From assembly GCA_947589405.1 (NCBI GenBank), contig CANQBT010000021.1, positions 1-23,268 of the forward strand: a DNA stretch of 23,268 nucleotides. The letters are read 5' to 3'. Positions 8,807 to 15,848 of the stretch are shown here, piece by piece. Made by a program: the position numbers and the translations under genes. Positions within the stretch are counted from its first letter, which is position 1. Every line of letters starts with the position of its first letter. The notes beneath the pieces are model-generated. The model saw nothing but the letters and a program-made list of their open reading frames with translations. It had not been told where the DNA came from and ran no database searches. The DNA is from an uncultured Clostridia bacterium. GTDB taxonomy: Bacteria; Bacillota; Clostridia; Lachnospirales; CAG-274.

Positions 8807-9027
8807 GAGAAAAAAGAAGCTATTGTATAATGACCTTCGGCAAAACAACAGAAGCTATGGCATTTGAAAAAATGTGTACAGAAGAAGGCATACCGGGCAG
8901 GATCATACCCTTGCCTGTAGTTATTTCCGCAGGCTGCGGACTGGCATGGCGCATGACTGAGGAGGAATACGGCAGGTATTCAGATAGCATTAAAGGCTAT
9001 GAAGGCGTATATACTCTTGAAATGTAA
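8803..9027 (+). CDS. DUF3343 putative Se/S carrier-like protein
   Basis: A 74-residue protein with no signal peptide or membrane segment. It matches the small DUF3343 family: an N-terminal YCIMTFGKTTEAMAFEK, then IPLPVVISAGCGLAWR with the conserved cysteine in SAGCG at about position 45. Proteins of this family sit next to selenium or sulfur genes and have been proposed as Se/S carriers; the role is unproven. Its 4-bp overlap with the desulfurase gene suggests the two proteins act as donor and acceptor. C45 is the candidate carrier residue, and two other cysteines (C8 and C26) are present. Confidence 0.85.
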   Translation: MREKRSYCIMTFGKTTEAMAFEKMCTEEGIPGRIIPLPVVISAGCGLAWRMTEEEYGRYSDSIKGYEGVYTLEM

Positions 9028-9038
9028 GGAGGAGCATT

Positions 9039-9854
9039 ATGAAAAAACCGCTTATTGTTGTAAGAGGCGGAGGAGATATAGCCACAGGCACGATACACAG
9101 CCTGTGGTCGGCAGGACTTATACCTGTTGTGCTGGAAGCAGAAAGACCTTCTGCAATAAGACGGCAGGTATCCGTATGCGAAGCCGTATATGAGCGTGAA
9201 AAGACGGTTGAGTCAATGAAGGCGGTAAGGGCAGACGGTACAGAGGATATACCCGATATTATGGGATACGGCAATGTTCCTGTGCTTGTTGATGAAAAAG
9301 GAGAAGGTATTTCCGAGCTCAAGCCCGATATTCTTATCGACGCTATTCTTGCAAAAAGAAATATAAATACGGATATGAGAATGGCTAACCTTACAATAGC
9401 ATTGGGACCCGGCTTTACGGCAGGAAAAGATGTACACTTTGTTATAGAAACGAGAAGGGGACATGATCTTGGCAGGATAATATCGGAAGGCACAGCCTTT
9501 CCCAATACAGGCATACCCGGTAATATAGGCGGTTTTACGGAGGAAAGAGTAATACATTCCCCTGTCGACGGTATTCTCAGTATAGTAAAGGATATAGGAA
9601 GCTTTGTAAAAAAAGGTGACGTTATTGCTCTTGTGGACAATGAGAAGGTATATGCTTCTATAACAGGCATAATAAGAGGAATGATAAAGGACGGATATAA
9701 TGTACATAAGGGCCTTAAAATAGCCGATATAGACCCGAGAAAAGAGGAATATGAAAATTGCTTTACTATTTCCGACAAGGCAAGGTGTATAGGCGGTAGC
9801 GTACTTAAGCTTGTGTGCAGATATATGGTGGATATGAATGAAAAGGATATTTGA
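9039..9854 (+). CDS. yqeB: Selenium-dependent molybdenum hydroxylase maturation protein YqeB (EF2563 family)
   Basis: This 271-residue protein has a Rossmann-like N-terminus, LIVVRGGGDIATGTIH at about residues 5-20, and ends with a biotinyl/lipoyl-like beta segment (HSPVDGILSIVKDIG, then SITGIIRGMI). It matches the YqeB family, found almost only with selenium-dependent molybdenum hydroxylases. Role: maturation of the enzyme, with reaction unknown. The strong RBS AAGGAGGAG lies just before ATG 9039, 11 nt after the DUF3343 gene, and the 3' end overlaps xdhC by 17 bp. A long open frame on the opposite strand (8990-10009) is a composition artefact. Confidence 0.9.
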   Translation: MKKPLIVVRGGGDIATGTIHSLWSAGLIPVVLEAERPSAIRRQVSVCEAVYEREKTVESMKAVRADGTEDIPDIMGYGNVPVLVDEKGEGISELKPDILIDAILAKRNINTDMRMANLTIALGPGFTAGKDVHFVIETRRGHDLGRIISEGTAFPNTGIPGNIGGFTEERVIHSPVDGILSIVKDIGSFVKKGDVIALVDNEKVYASITGIIRGMIKDGYNVHKGLKIADIDPRKEEYENCFTISDKARCIGGSVLKLVCRYMVDMNEKDI

Positions 9855-10752
9855 AATTCTAAAGGACAGAAAAAATACCGATACTGTAATAGCAGCGGTA
9901 ACAGAAACAGAAGGCTCCGTACCCGGAAAAACAGGAGCATACATGCTTGTAGGCAGAGAAGGCAGGATATACGGCACAGTAGGCGGAGGGAAGCTCGAAC
10001 ACGCTGCAATACTAAAGGCTCAGGAGCTTTTGCATAAAAAAGAAAACATGGTCTGCCTGTTCGATACTGCCGATATAGGAACGGTATGCGGCGGAAAAGT
10101 CGAAATGCTTTTTTATTACGCTGATAAAGAGCTTGCGGACAAGGGAACGGCTGCCTATGACAGCGGCAAGCCCTTTTGGCTGATGCTTCCTTTGGGAAAG
10201 GGAAGGGCTTTTGTAAGCTATTCTGTTGACAGCTCCGGATACCGCTTTAAGGACAGTAAATATTACTATGAAAAATTTAATTATGACGGTATGGTATATG
10301 TATTCGGCGGAGGTCATATCTCTCAGGAGACCGTACCCTTGCTAAAACGCACAGGCTTTAGGGTAACGGTTATTGACGACAGAGAGGAATATGCGGACAG
10401 AAGTCTTTTTGCCGATGCCGAGAATGTAATTTGTATGGATTACGGAAGCATTGATATAGATATAAATGAAAATGACTATATTGCCATAATGACAAGAGGT
10501 CATATGGGAGATTATGAGTGTGAAAAATTTGCTCTTGGGACAGCTGCCTGCTATATAGGCGTTGTAGGAAGCAGAGCCAAAACCGAATATATAAATGAAA
10601 GACTTAAGGCTGAGGGGATAGACGAAAAACAGCTTGAAAGAGTTACGGCACCTATAGGGATAGACATAGGCAGCAGAACGCCGGCAGAGATCGCCGTAAG
10701 CATATGCGCTCAGCTTATTAAGGTTAGGGCGGAAAAGATAAAAAACAATTGA
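9838..10752 (+). CDS. xdhC: XdhC/CoxI-family molybdenum cofactor insertion/maturation factor
   Basis: The 304-residue protein contains the two XdhC domains. The N-terminal XdhC/CoxI segment has TETEGSVPGKTGAYM, then GTVGGGKLE and VCGGKVEM, with the conserved glycine-rich turns and cysteine. The C-terminal Rossmann domain begins VYVFGGGHISQE and includes the conserved IVGSRAKTE-like segment (GVVGSRAKTE). XdhC in Rhodobacter binds the Mo cofactor, protects the sulfurated form and hands it to the apo-hydroxylase. Here it is the last gene of the SDMH operon and overlaps yqeB by 17 bp, so an equivalent role with a selenium- or sulfur-bearing cofactor is likely. The xpt promoter begins at its stop codon; no terminator is visible after it, so read-through into xpt is possible. 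Confidence 0.9.
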   Translation: MKRIFEILKDRKNTDTVIAAVTETEGSVPGKTGAYMLVGREGRIYGTVGGGKLEHAAILKAQELLHKKENMVCLFDTADIGTVCGGKVEMLFYYADKELADKGTAAYDSGKPFWLMLPLGKGRAFVSYSVDSSGYRFKDSKYYYEKFNYDGMVYVFGGGHISQETVPLLKRTGFRVTVIDDREEYADRSLFADAENVICMDYGSIDIDINENDYIAIMTRGHMGDYECEKFALGTAACYIGVVGSRAKTEYINERLKAEGIDEKQLERVTAPIGIDIGSRTPAEIAVSICAQLIKVRAEKIKNN

Positions 10753-10777
10753 AAAATACAGCTATATGATGTAAAAT
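10749..10777 (+). promoter_or_regulatory. Promoter of xpt
   Basis: TTGAAA at 10749-10754, a spacer of 17 bp, and TAAAAT at 10772-10777. The start would be near 10784, leaving a leader of only about 25 nt. That leader is too short to hold the purine riboswitch that precedes xpt in many Firmicutes. Confidence 0.65.
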
Positions 10778-10809
10778 GTAGAAAAATACAAAAGAAAGGA
10801 CTGTGGCAT

Positions 10810-11397
10810 ATGAATTTTTTGGAAAAGAAAATAATTGACGAGGGAGTAGTCAAGGAAGGCAATGTATTGAAGGTAGACCGATTTCTGAATCACCAAATGG
10901 ACATAAAGCTTTTCAATGAAATGGGAAAGGAATTCAAGAAACGCTTTGAGGGCGTTGAGATAAACAAGATAATAACCATAGAGGCATCGGGCATAGGCAT
11001 TGCCTGTGTTGTGGCGCAGCATTTCGATGTGCCTGTGGTATTTGCCAAGAAGTCAAAAAGCATAAATATTGAGGGCGATATGTACATAGCTGAGGTCGAA
11101 TCCTTTACCCATAAGTGCAAAAATCAGGTAATTGTTTCCAAAAAGCTCATAAATCCTGAGGATAAAATACTTATTATAGATGATTTTCTTGCAAACGGCT
11201 GTGCTCTTCAAGGTCTTATTTCAATAGTAAATGACGCAGGCGCAGAAGTGGCAGGCATAGGAATCGCCATAGAAAAAGGCTTCCAGAACGGCGGCAAGAT
11301 AATAAGAAATCTGGGATACAGGCTTGAGTCCCTTGCAATAGTAAAGTCTATGGACCCTGAAAAGGGTACCGTTGAATTTTTGTCACAGACAGTCTGA
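10810..11397 (+). CDS. xpt: Xanthine phosphoribosyltransferase
   Basis: Xpt converts xanthine and PRPP to XMP and pyrophosphate, the route from free xanthine to guanine nucleotides. The 195-residue length agrees with B. subtilis Xpt (194). Recognisable segments are VLKVDRFLNHQMD near the N-terminus, ITIEASGIGIA, the PRPP-binding motif ILIIDDFLANG at about residues 120-130, and AGIGIAIEKGFQNGG. The RBS AAAGGA lies 9 nt before ATG 10810. It lies directly after the molybdenum hydroxylase operon, which suggests that xanthine made by that enzyme, or imported xanthine, is salvaged here. It shares a transcript with the two unknown envelope proteins that follow, with a gap of 22 nt to the next start. 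Confidence 0.95.
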   Translation: MNFLEKKIIDEGVVKEGNVLKVDRFLNHQMDIKLFNEMGKEFKKRFEGVEINKIITIEASGIGIACVVAQHFDVPVVFAKKSKSINIEGDMYIAEVESFTHKCKNQVIVSKKLINPEDKILIIDDFLANGCALQGLISIVNDAGAEVAGIGIAIEKGFQNGGKIIRNLGYRLESLAIVKSMDPEKGTVEFLSQTV

Positions 11398-11419
11398 TAA
11401 AATACAGGAGGTGTATAAG

Positions 11420-11890
11420 TTGAACAGAATATTCAAGGCAGCCGCAGTTATATTGGCTGTATTTCTTCTTATATACTTTATACCCTATCCTTACAGGATA
11501 AAGGCGGATATGTCTGCAAAGCTTTTGAATGATGACTCTTCATACACCTTTTCAATAAACGCCAGAAGGCATAAATATCTTATAAGGAACGACACATATA
11601 TACCCGAAATAAAGATATGGAAGGGCGATGAGGTCATATTTTCATTTGCGGATATAGACTATTCAATGTATGAATCTTCAATACCCGTTAAGGGTGATGA
11701 AAATATTTCGATCGTAAGCTTTTCCTATTATGATGGCAAAAGCAATCTATTAAAGCCTGCAACTCTTACATTTTCGGAAACAAAGAATATATATATGCTG
11801 GAGACCGAAAATTTCACCTGTATCGCTCCTGCGGAAGCCGATAAAACAGAACTGGAAGCTCTTATGAAGACTATAGATATAAAAAAATAA
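11420..11890 (+). CDS. Membrane-anchored hypothetical protein
   Basis: I do not recognise this family. I chose TTG 11420 as start because AGGAGG at 11406-11411 is ideally placed, giving 156 residues; an in-frame TTG at 11372 would overlap xpt and has no RBS. The N-terminus NRIFKAAAVILAVFLLIYFIPY has a basic residue followed by one hydrophobic segment (about residues 4-21), fitting a signal anchor or uncleaved signal peptide. The rest is polar, mostly beta-like, and probably extracytoplasmic. No cysteines suited to a lipobox and no catalytic motif are visible. It sits between xpt and a lipoprotein gene (16-nt gap), so it may work with the lipoprotein at the cell surface; the link with xpt may be only transcriptional. 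Confidence 0.72.
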   Translation: MNRIFKAAAVILAVFLLIYFIPYPYRIKADMSAKLLNDDSSYTFSINARRHKYLIRNDTYIPEIKIWKGDEVIFSFADIDYSMYESSIPVKGDENISIVSFSYYDGKSNLLKPATLTFSETKNIYMLETENFTCIAPAEADKTELEALMKTIDIKK

Positions 11891-11906
11891 TATATAAGGG
11901 GGAGCT

Positions 11907-13409
11907 ATGGTTGTGAAAAAAAGACTATTTTGCATAATTATGATATTTGTTCTTATTGGAACAACGGCGTGCGGTACAGGACGGGAAAGGACAAGACGCA
12001 GTCGGAAAAATACAGAAGATAATGAGATATACAATGAAGATAATGAGGACGGTTTTTCATATGATGAAGATATGGAAAACAATTCTGACAAAGAGGACAG
12101 GGACAGCAGAGCATCATTATTAAAAGGCTCAAGTAAAACCCTTATAGCTGAACCCATCAGCGATTCTTCCTCCTCAGGGTCGGAAGATACCTCAAAAATA
12201 CAATCTCTTTGGAAATATGGAAACGGAGCCTTCAGCTATGACGAACCCTCTGATATTGGCAACTGTCTGTCATGGAAAATAAGCTCCCTAAAGGAGGATT
12301 ATGAAATTGTCGATGCTTATGTGAATTTTATTTGTTCAGAAAATAAGGATCTTAAGCTTATTGATAAATACTATAATGAATATGATAATGATTTAAGTTA
12401 TTCCTATGCAATAGATTATGTAGGCCCCAAAAAGGTTGAGGGAAATAATGAAATGCAGTATAAGAAGGGTGTTACCTGCGATATATCCATATGGGGCTCT
12501 ACAGATTTTAGTCATATAAATACTCATATATATGTGCCTAAGTCCCTTGAAGTTACAGACTTGGGCTATAGGTACGATTCGTCAAAGGAGGATATGTCTG
12601 CCGGAGGAGAGTCTGCATATGCAGGTCTTTACAGGCTTTCAGACGGAAGCTTTGAAACATCGGACGGCAGACTTAAAACTAAGCCCGGAAAGTCATTGGT
12701 GCTGAGAGACGGTACGGAATATACTGTCGATACGGTATATTCATTTGAGAATGGAGAATGCCTTGAGGCAATAAGAGCTGAGGACTTTTATCGCACCGAG
12801 ACTCTGAGTTTTTCTGCGCCTAAGAACCAGATAATGACAGGAGATATGTTTACTCTTCAGGATCTGGAGAGAGCGCCAAAGGGCGTTCTCAATCCATCGG
12901 ACTACCGTGAGGATTTTATATATGTCAATAAAGAGACCACATTTTCTATGGATCACGGAGGTGACTGGATAACACCGCTTATAGGTGATAAATCTGAGTT
13001 TGAGGACCTGACTGTAAGGGTAATGTATTATGACAAGGGAAAAGAAGCGGTGCTGTACATATATGCCGAGCTTAATTCGGAACCTTATACTATTGAAGCT
13101 CTTTGCGCCGCCGATCTTAGCAAAGTAATAAGCGAGTCCTCTTCAGGAGGCTCAGGCTCGGGAAGCAGCAGCTACAGCAGCGATGACGATGATGATTCCT
13201 TCGGTCACAAGGATTGCCCGGATTGTGACGGAGGTATGCGGGATTGCGACATATGCGGAGGTACAGGCCACGTATCAAGCTATTCAAGCACTCCTAATTA
13301 TTCAGGAAGTCTTTCTCACAGTAATTCAAGCGTAAGGGACTGTCCCGGAGCATTGTGCAACAACGGAAAGGTAAGATGCAGCACTTGTAATGGCAAGGGC
13401 TGGATATAA
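11907..13409 (+). CDS. Putative lipoprotein with acidic region and C-terminal DnaJ-like CxxCxGxG repeats
   Basis: The 500-residue protein starts with a lipoprotein-type signal: basic VVKKR, a hydrophobic stretch, then LIGTTAC with C22 as the probable lipidated residue (the lipobox is imperfect, with Thr at -3). Residues about 25-70 are extremely charged (many Asp, Glu, Asn, Arg). The central about 350 residues match nothing I recognise. A Ser/Gly/Asp linker leads to a cysteine-rich tail: CPDCDGG and CDICGGTG (about 437-453), then CPGALC and CSTCNGKG (about 479-498). Two of the four units are exact DnaJ-type CxxCxGxG; the other two deviate. That zinc-binding fold is usual in cytoplasmic DnaJ, so its position on an exported protein is odd. 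RBS AAGGGGGAG precedes ATG 11907. Last gene of the xpt transcript. Function unknown. Confidence 0.78.
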   Translation: MVVKKRLFCIIMIFVLIGTTACGTGRERTRRSRKNTEDNEIYNEDNEDGFSYDEDMENNSDKEDRDSRASLLKGSSKTLIAEPISDSSSSGSEDTSKIQSLWKYGNGAFSYDEPSDIGNCLSWKISSLKEDYEIVDAYVNFICSENKDLKLIDKYYNEYDNDLSYSYAIDYVGPKKVEGNNEMQYKKGVTCDISIWGSTDFSHINTHIYVPKSLEVTDLGYRYDSSKEDMSAGGESAYAGLYRLSDGSFETSDGRLKTKPGKSLVLRDGTEYTVDTVYSFENGECLEAIRAEDFYRTETLSFSAPKNQIMTGDMFTLQDLERAPKGVLNPSDYREDFIYVNKETTFSMDHGGDWITPLIGDKSEFEDLTVRVMYYDKGKEAVLYIYAELNSEPYTIEALCAADLSKVISESSSGGSGSGSSSYSSDDDDDSFGHKDCPDCDGGMRDCDICGGTGHVSSYSSTPNYSGSLSHSNSSVRDCPGALCNNGKVRCSTCNGKGWI

Positions 13410-13431
13410 GCCCCGTCAAAATATAAAACAG

Positions 13432-13471
13432 ACCGCCGTATACAGCCTTTGACAGTATTCGGCGGTTTTTT
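13432..13471 (+). terminator. Rho-independent terminator after the lipoprotein gene
   Basis: ACCGCCG pairs with CGGCGGT, extended inward by ATAC/GTAT across one mismatch, and is followed by six T. It ends the xpt transcript 22 nt after the lipoprotein stop. Confidence 0.88.
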
Positions 13472-13522
13472 GCGTCACAATGCTGCATATCAAAAATGAA
13501 GATATTATGACAGTATTTTATA

Positions 13523-13551
13523 TTGAAAGCGGCTGCATTATGTGCTATAAT
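13523..13551 (+). promoter_or_regulatory. Promoter of the MATE exporter gene
   Basis: TTGAAA at 13523-13528, 17 bp, TATAAT at 13546-13551, with the start codon 39 bp further on. This is a near-consensus sigma-A promoter lying directly after the preceding terminator. Confidence 0.8.
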
Positions 13552-13590
13552 TTACCGATGTGAATATTATACAGAAAGAACGGAAACCAA

Positions 13591-14964
13591 ATGACAAACC
13601 ACAACAATACAGAAATATTTGAAAATATGCCTGTTGCAAAGGCAATACATACAATGGCAATACCTACCGTAATGGGTCAGCTTATAGTGCTTATATACAA
13701 CATGGCAGATACGTTTTTTATAGGACGCACAAACGATCCCTATATGGTGGCAGGCGCCTCTCTTATACTTCCTATATTCAATATAAGTCTTTCTATTTCA
13801 GGCCTTGCAGGAGTAGGCGGCGGTACTCTTGTTTCACGTCTTTTGGGACAGAAGCAGATCGATGAGGTGAACAAGGTATACAGCTTCAGCATATACCTGA
13901 GCGTGCTTGCGGCGTCTGTTTTTGCGTTGGGCGTGCTTTTATTCATGCGGCCTCTTATGACTTTTCTGGGCGCAGGAGAAGATACATATGAATATGCTTC
14001 TTGGTATGCCTTTTTTGTAATAGTATGCGGAGGTATACCCACAGTACTTTCCAATACTCTGTCTACATTTCTGAGAAGTGTGGGAGAATCCCGTAAGGCA
14101 GGCTTCGGAATAACTATGGGAGGTATCATAAATATTTTTCTTGATCCGCTTTTTATGTTCGTTCTTTTCCCCGACGGAAAGGAAATAATGGGCGCAGGGG
14201 CAGCCACATGCCTTTCCAACTGCATTGCAGCCCTTTATTTTATAGTAACCATTTCACAAATGAAGAACAGTTCCGTGCTCAGACTTCGTAATCCGCTGGA
14301 TCACCCTGTCAGAAGAAATATATGGTCTGTGTTCTGTGTAGGCGTTCCGTCTGCAATAGCAACGCTGCTTTTTGATATAGACTATGTCATAATAGACAGG
14401 CTTATGTCAGGATATGGCGACATTGCTCTTGCGGGAGTAGGGATAGTGCTGAAGGCAGAGCGACTTCCGCTTAACATTGGAATAGGCATATGTCAAGGTA
14501 TGATGCCTATAGTAGCCTATAATTATTCTACCAAAAACTATAGGCGAATGAATGCGGCAAAGAATTATTCCTGCATGCTTGGGCTTGTATGCGCAGCCAT
14601 CAGCGTTACTATGTATGAGATATTTGCAGGCGATATTATGAGATTTTTCATAGACGACGGGCAGACGGTCATGCTTGGCACAGGCTTTCTGAGAGCACGC
14701 TGTCTTGCGACTCCTCTTATGTTTTTAAGCTTCTTTCACGTATATCTTTTCAACAGCTACGGTAAGGGAGGATATGCTCTCTTTCTGGGAGTGATGCGCT
14801 GGCTTGCCTTTAATATACCTATGCTTTTTATACTCAATAGTATTATAGGTATGCAGGGCATAGTATGGTCCCAGTTTACTGCGGATATACTCACTGTGCT
14901 GCTTTCCGTTGTGGTCTACAAGAGCTTTGAAAGACGTAGGCTTCAGGAGGCTGTGCTTAAATAA
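13591..14964 (+). CDS. MATE family multidrug/cation efflux transporter
   Basis: A 457-residue integral membrane protein with about 12 hydrophobic segments, the size and pattern of MATE exporters. Typical features are the N-terminal MAIPTVMGQLIVLIYNMADT, in which the first helix carries the family's conserved Asn-Met-Ala-Asp, the GAGEDTYEYASWY segment, and the repeat-like second half beginning near VPSAIATLLFD. It would exchange drugs or other organic cations against Na+ or H+; the substrate is unknown. It has its own promoter, a weak Shine-Dalgarno (AAAGAACGG), and is separated from purC by 147 bp with another promoter. No convincing terminator follows, only an AT-rich hairpin at about 15002-15024. 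Nothing ties it functionally to its neighbours. Confidence 0.92.
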   Translation: MTNHNNTEIFENMPVAKAIHTMAIPTVMGQLIVLIYNMADTFFIGRTNDPYMVAGASLILPIFNISLSISGLAGVGGGTLVSRLLGQKQIDEVNKVYSFSIYLSVLAASVFALGVLLFMRPLMTFLGAGEDTYEYASWYAFFVIVCGGIPTVLSNTLSTFLRSVGESRKAGFGITMGGIINIFLDPLFMFVLFPDGKEIMGAGAATCLSNCIAALYFIVTISQMKNSSVLRLRNPLDHPVRRNIWSVFCVGVPSAIATLLFDIDYVIIDRLMSGYGDIALAGVGIVLKAERLPLNIGIGICQGMMPIVAYNYSTKNYRRMNAAKNYSCMLGLVCAAISVTMYEIFAGDIMRFFIDDGQTVMLGTGFLRARCLATPLMFLSFFHVYLFNSYGKGGYALFLGVMRWLAFNIPMLFILNSIIGMQGIVWSQFTADILTVLLSVVVYKSFERRRLQEAVLK

Positions 14965-15026
14965 ATTAGTATTTTAAAGCTGTATTCAAGACTTTGTATT
15001 GTTTTTGATATTTTGTTCAAAAAACA

Positions 15027-15055
15027 TTGAATATTATTGCAGATTTTGTTATTAT
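15027..15055 (+). promoter_or_regulatory. Promoter of the purCFBA cluster
   Basis: TTGAAT at 15027-15032, 17 bp, TATTAT at 15050-15055. The predicted start is near 15062, giving a leader of about 50 nt. No purine riboswitch fits in it. Confidence 0.6.
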
Positions 15056-15111
15056 ATATAGGTAATGGGTCCTTCGAGGAACAGATAAATTTACATAAGC
15101 GAGGTAATGAT

Positions 15112-15834
15112 ATGAAAAAGCTGGATTTAATGTATACAGGCAAGGCAAAGAAGGTATATTCCACAGACGATCCGACAATGTGCATATTTGAGTACAAGGA
15201 CGACGCTACTGCCTTCAACGGTCTTAAAAAGGGCTCCTTTGAGGGAAAGGGCATCATAAACAATCAAATGGCCAATTTTATATTCAGGCTTCTGGAGAAG
15301 AATACAGGCATAAAGACTCATCTTGTTGAAGAGCTTTCTCCAAGAGAAACTCTTGTCAAGAAGGTGGATATAATACCTCTTGAGGTAATAGTGAGAAATG
15401 TTGCGGCAGGCTCTTTTTCAAAAAGATATGGCGTAAAGGAGGGCACTCCCTTTGCTTCACCTACGCTTGAATTCAGCTATAAGAACGATGAATTAGGCGA
15501 TCCCCTTATAAACGACTATCATGCAATAGCGCTGGGTATCGCATCAAGAGAAGAGTTAGATGAAATTGCAGATATAGCCTTTAAGGTAAATGAAGGACTT
15601 AAGGAGATATTCCTTAACATAGGCATAAAGCTTATAGATTTCAAAATAGAGGTTGGCAAGACAGCCGACGGAGAAATAGTTCTTGCCGATGAGATAAGCC
15701 CCGACACATGCAGATTATGGGACGCAGAAACAAACAAGAAGCTTGATAAGGACAGATTCAGACTGGATCTGGGCGAATTCGGCGACGTATACAGAGAGGT
15801 ATGGGGCAGACTGACTGAACACTACGGAAGGTAA
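15112..15834 (+). CDS. purC: Phosphoribosylaminoimidazole-succinocarboxamide synthase
   Basis: SAICAR synthetase joins CAIR and aspartate using ATP in de novo purine synthesis. The 240-residue length is usual. Family landmarks are MYTGKAKKVYST at the N-terminus (ATP-binding strand), VIVRNVAAGSFSKRYG, and LIDFKIEVG then LADEISPDTCRLWD near the C-terminus. I chose ATG 15112 because GAGG lies at 15101-15104 and the protein then starts MKKLDLMYTGK; an open frame extending upstream to 15037 lies partly before the predicted transcription start. It is the first gene of a purC-purF-purB-purA run and is followed after 14 nt by purF. Confidence 0.96.
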   Translation: MKKLDLMYTGKAKKVYSTDDPTMCIFEYKDDATAFNGLKKGSFEGKGIINNQMANFIFRLLEKNTGIKTHLVEELSPRETLVKKVDIIPLEVIVRNVAAGSFSKRYGVKEGTPFASPTLEFSYKNDELGDPLINDYHAIALGIASREELDEIADIAFKVNEGLKEIFLNIGIKLIDFKIEVGKTADGEIVLADEISPDTCRLWDAETNKKLDKDRFRLDLGEFGDVYREVWGRLTEHYGR

Positions 15835-15848
15835 AAGGAGGAGCAGCA

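Noticed and set aside
8990..10009. Long open frame (339 codons) on the - strand opposite yqeB and xdhC
   Set aside because: It is low-complexity and rich in Ser/Leu/Ile, with no family resemblance, and lies wholly opposite two well-supported genes; it reflects codon bias of the + strand genes.
10752..10809. Purine riboswitch upstream of xpt
   Set aside because: Only 57 bp separate xdhC from xpt, the predicted leader is about 25 nt, and no three-way junction fold can be drawn.
15002..15024. Terminator after the MATE gene
   Set aside because: TTTTTGA/TCAAAAA is a purely A/T stem without a following T-run; not convincing.
15056..15111. Riboswitch or PurR-type leader before purC
   Set aside because: The leader is about 50 nt with only a weak 4-bp hairpin (TCCT/AGGA); nothing supports a known motif.
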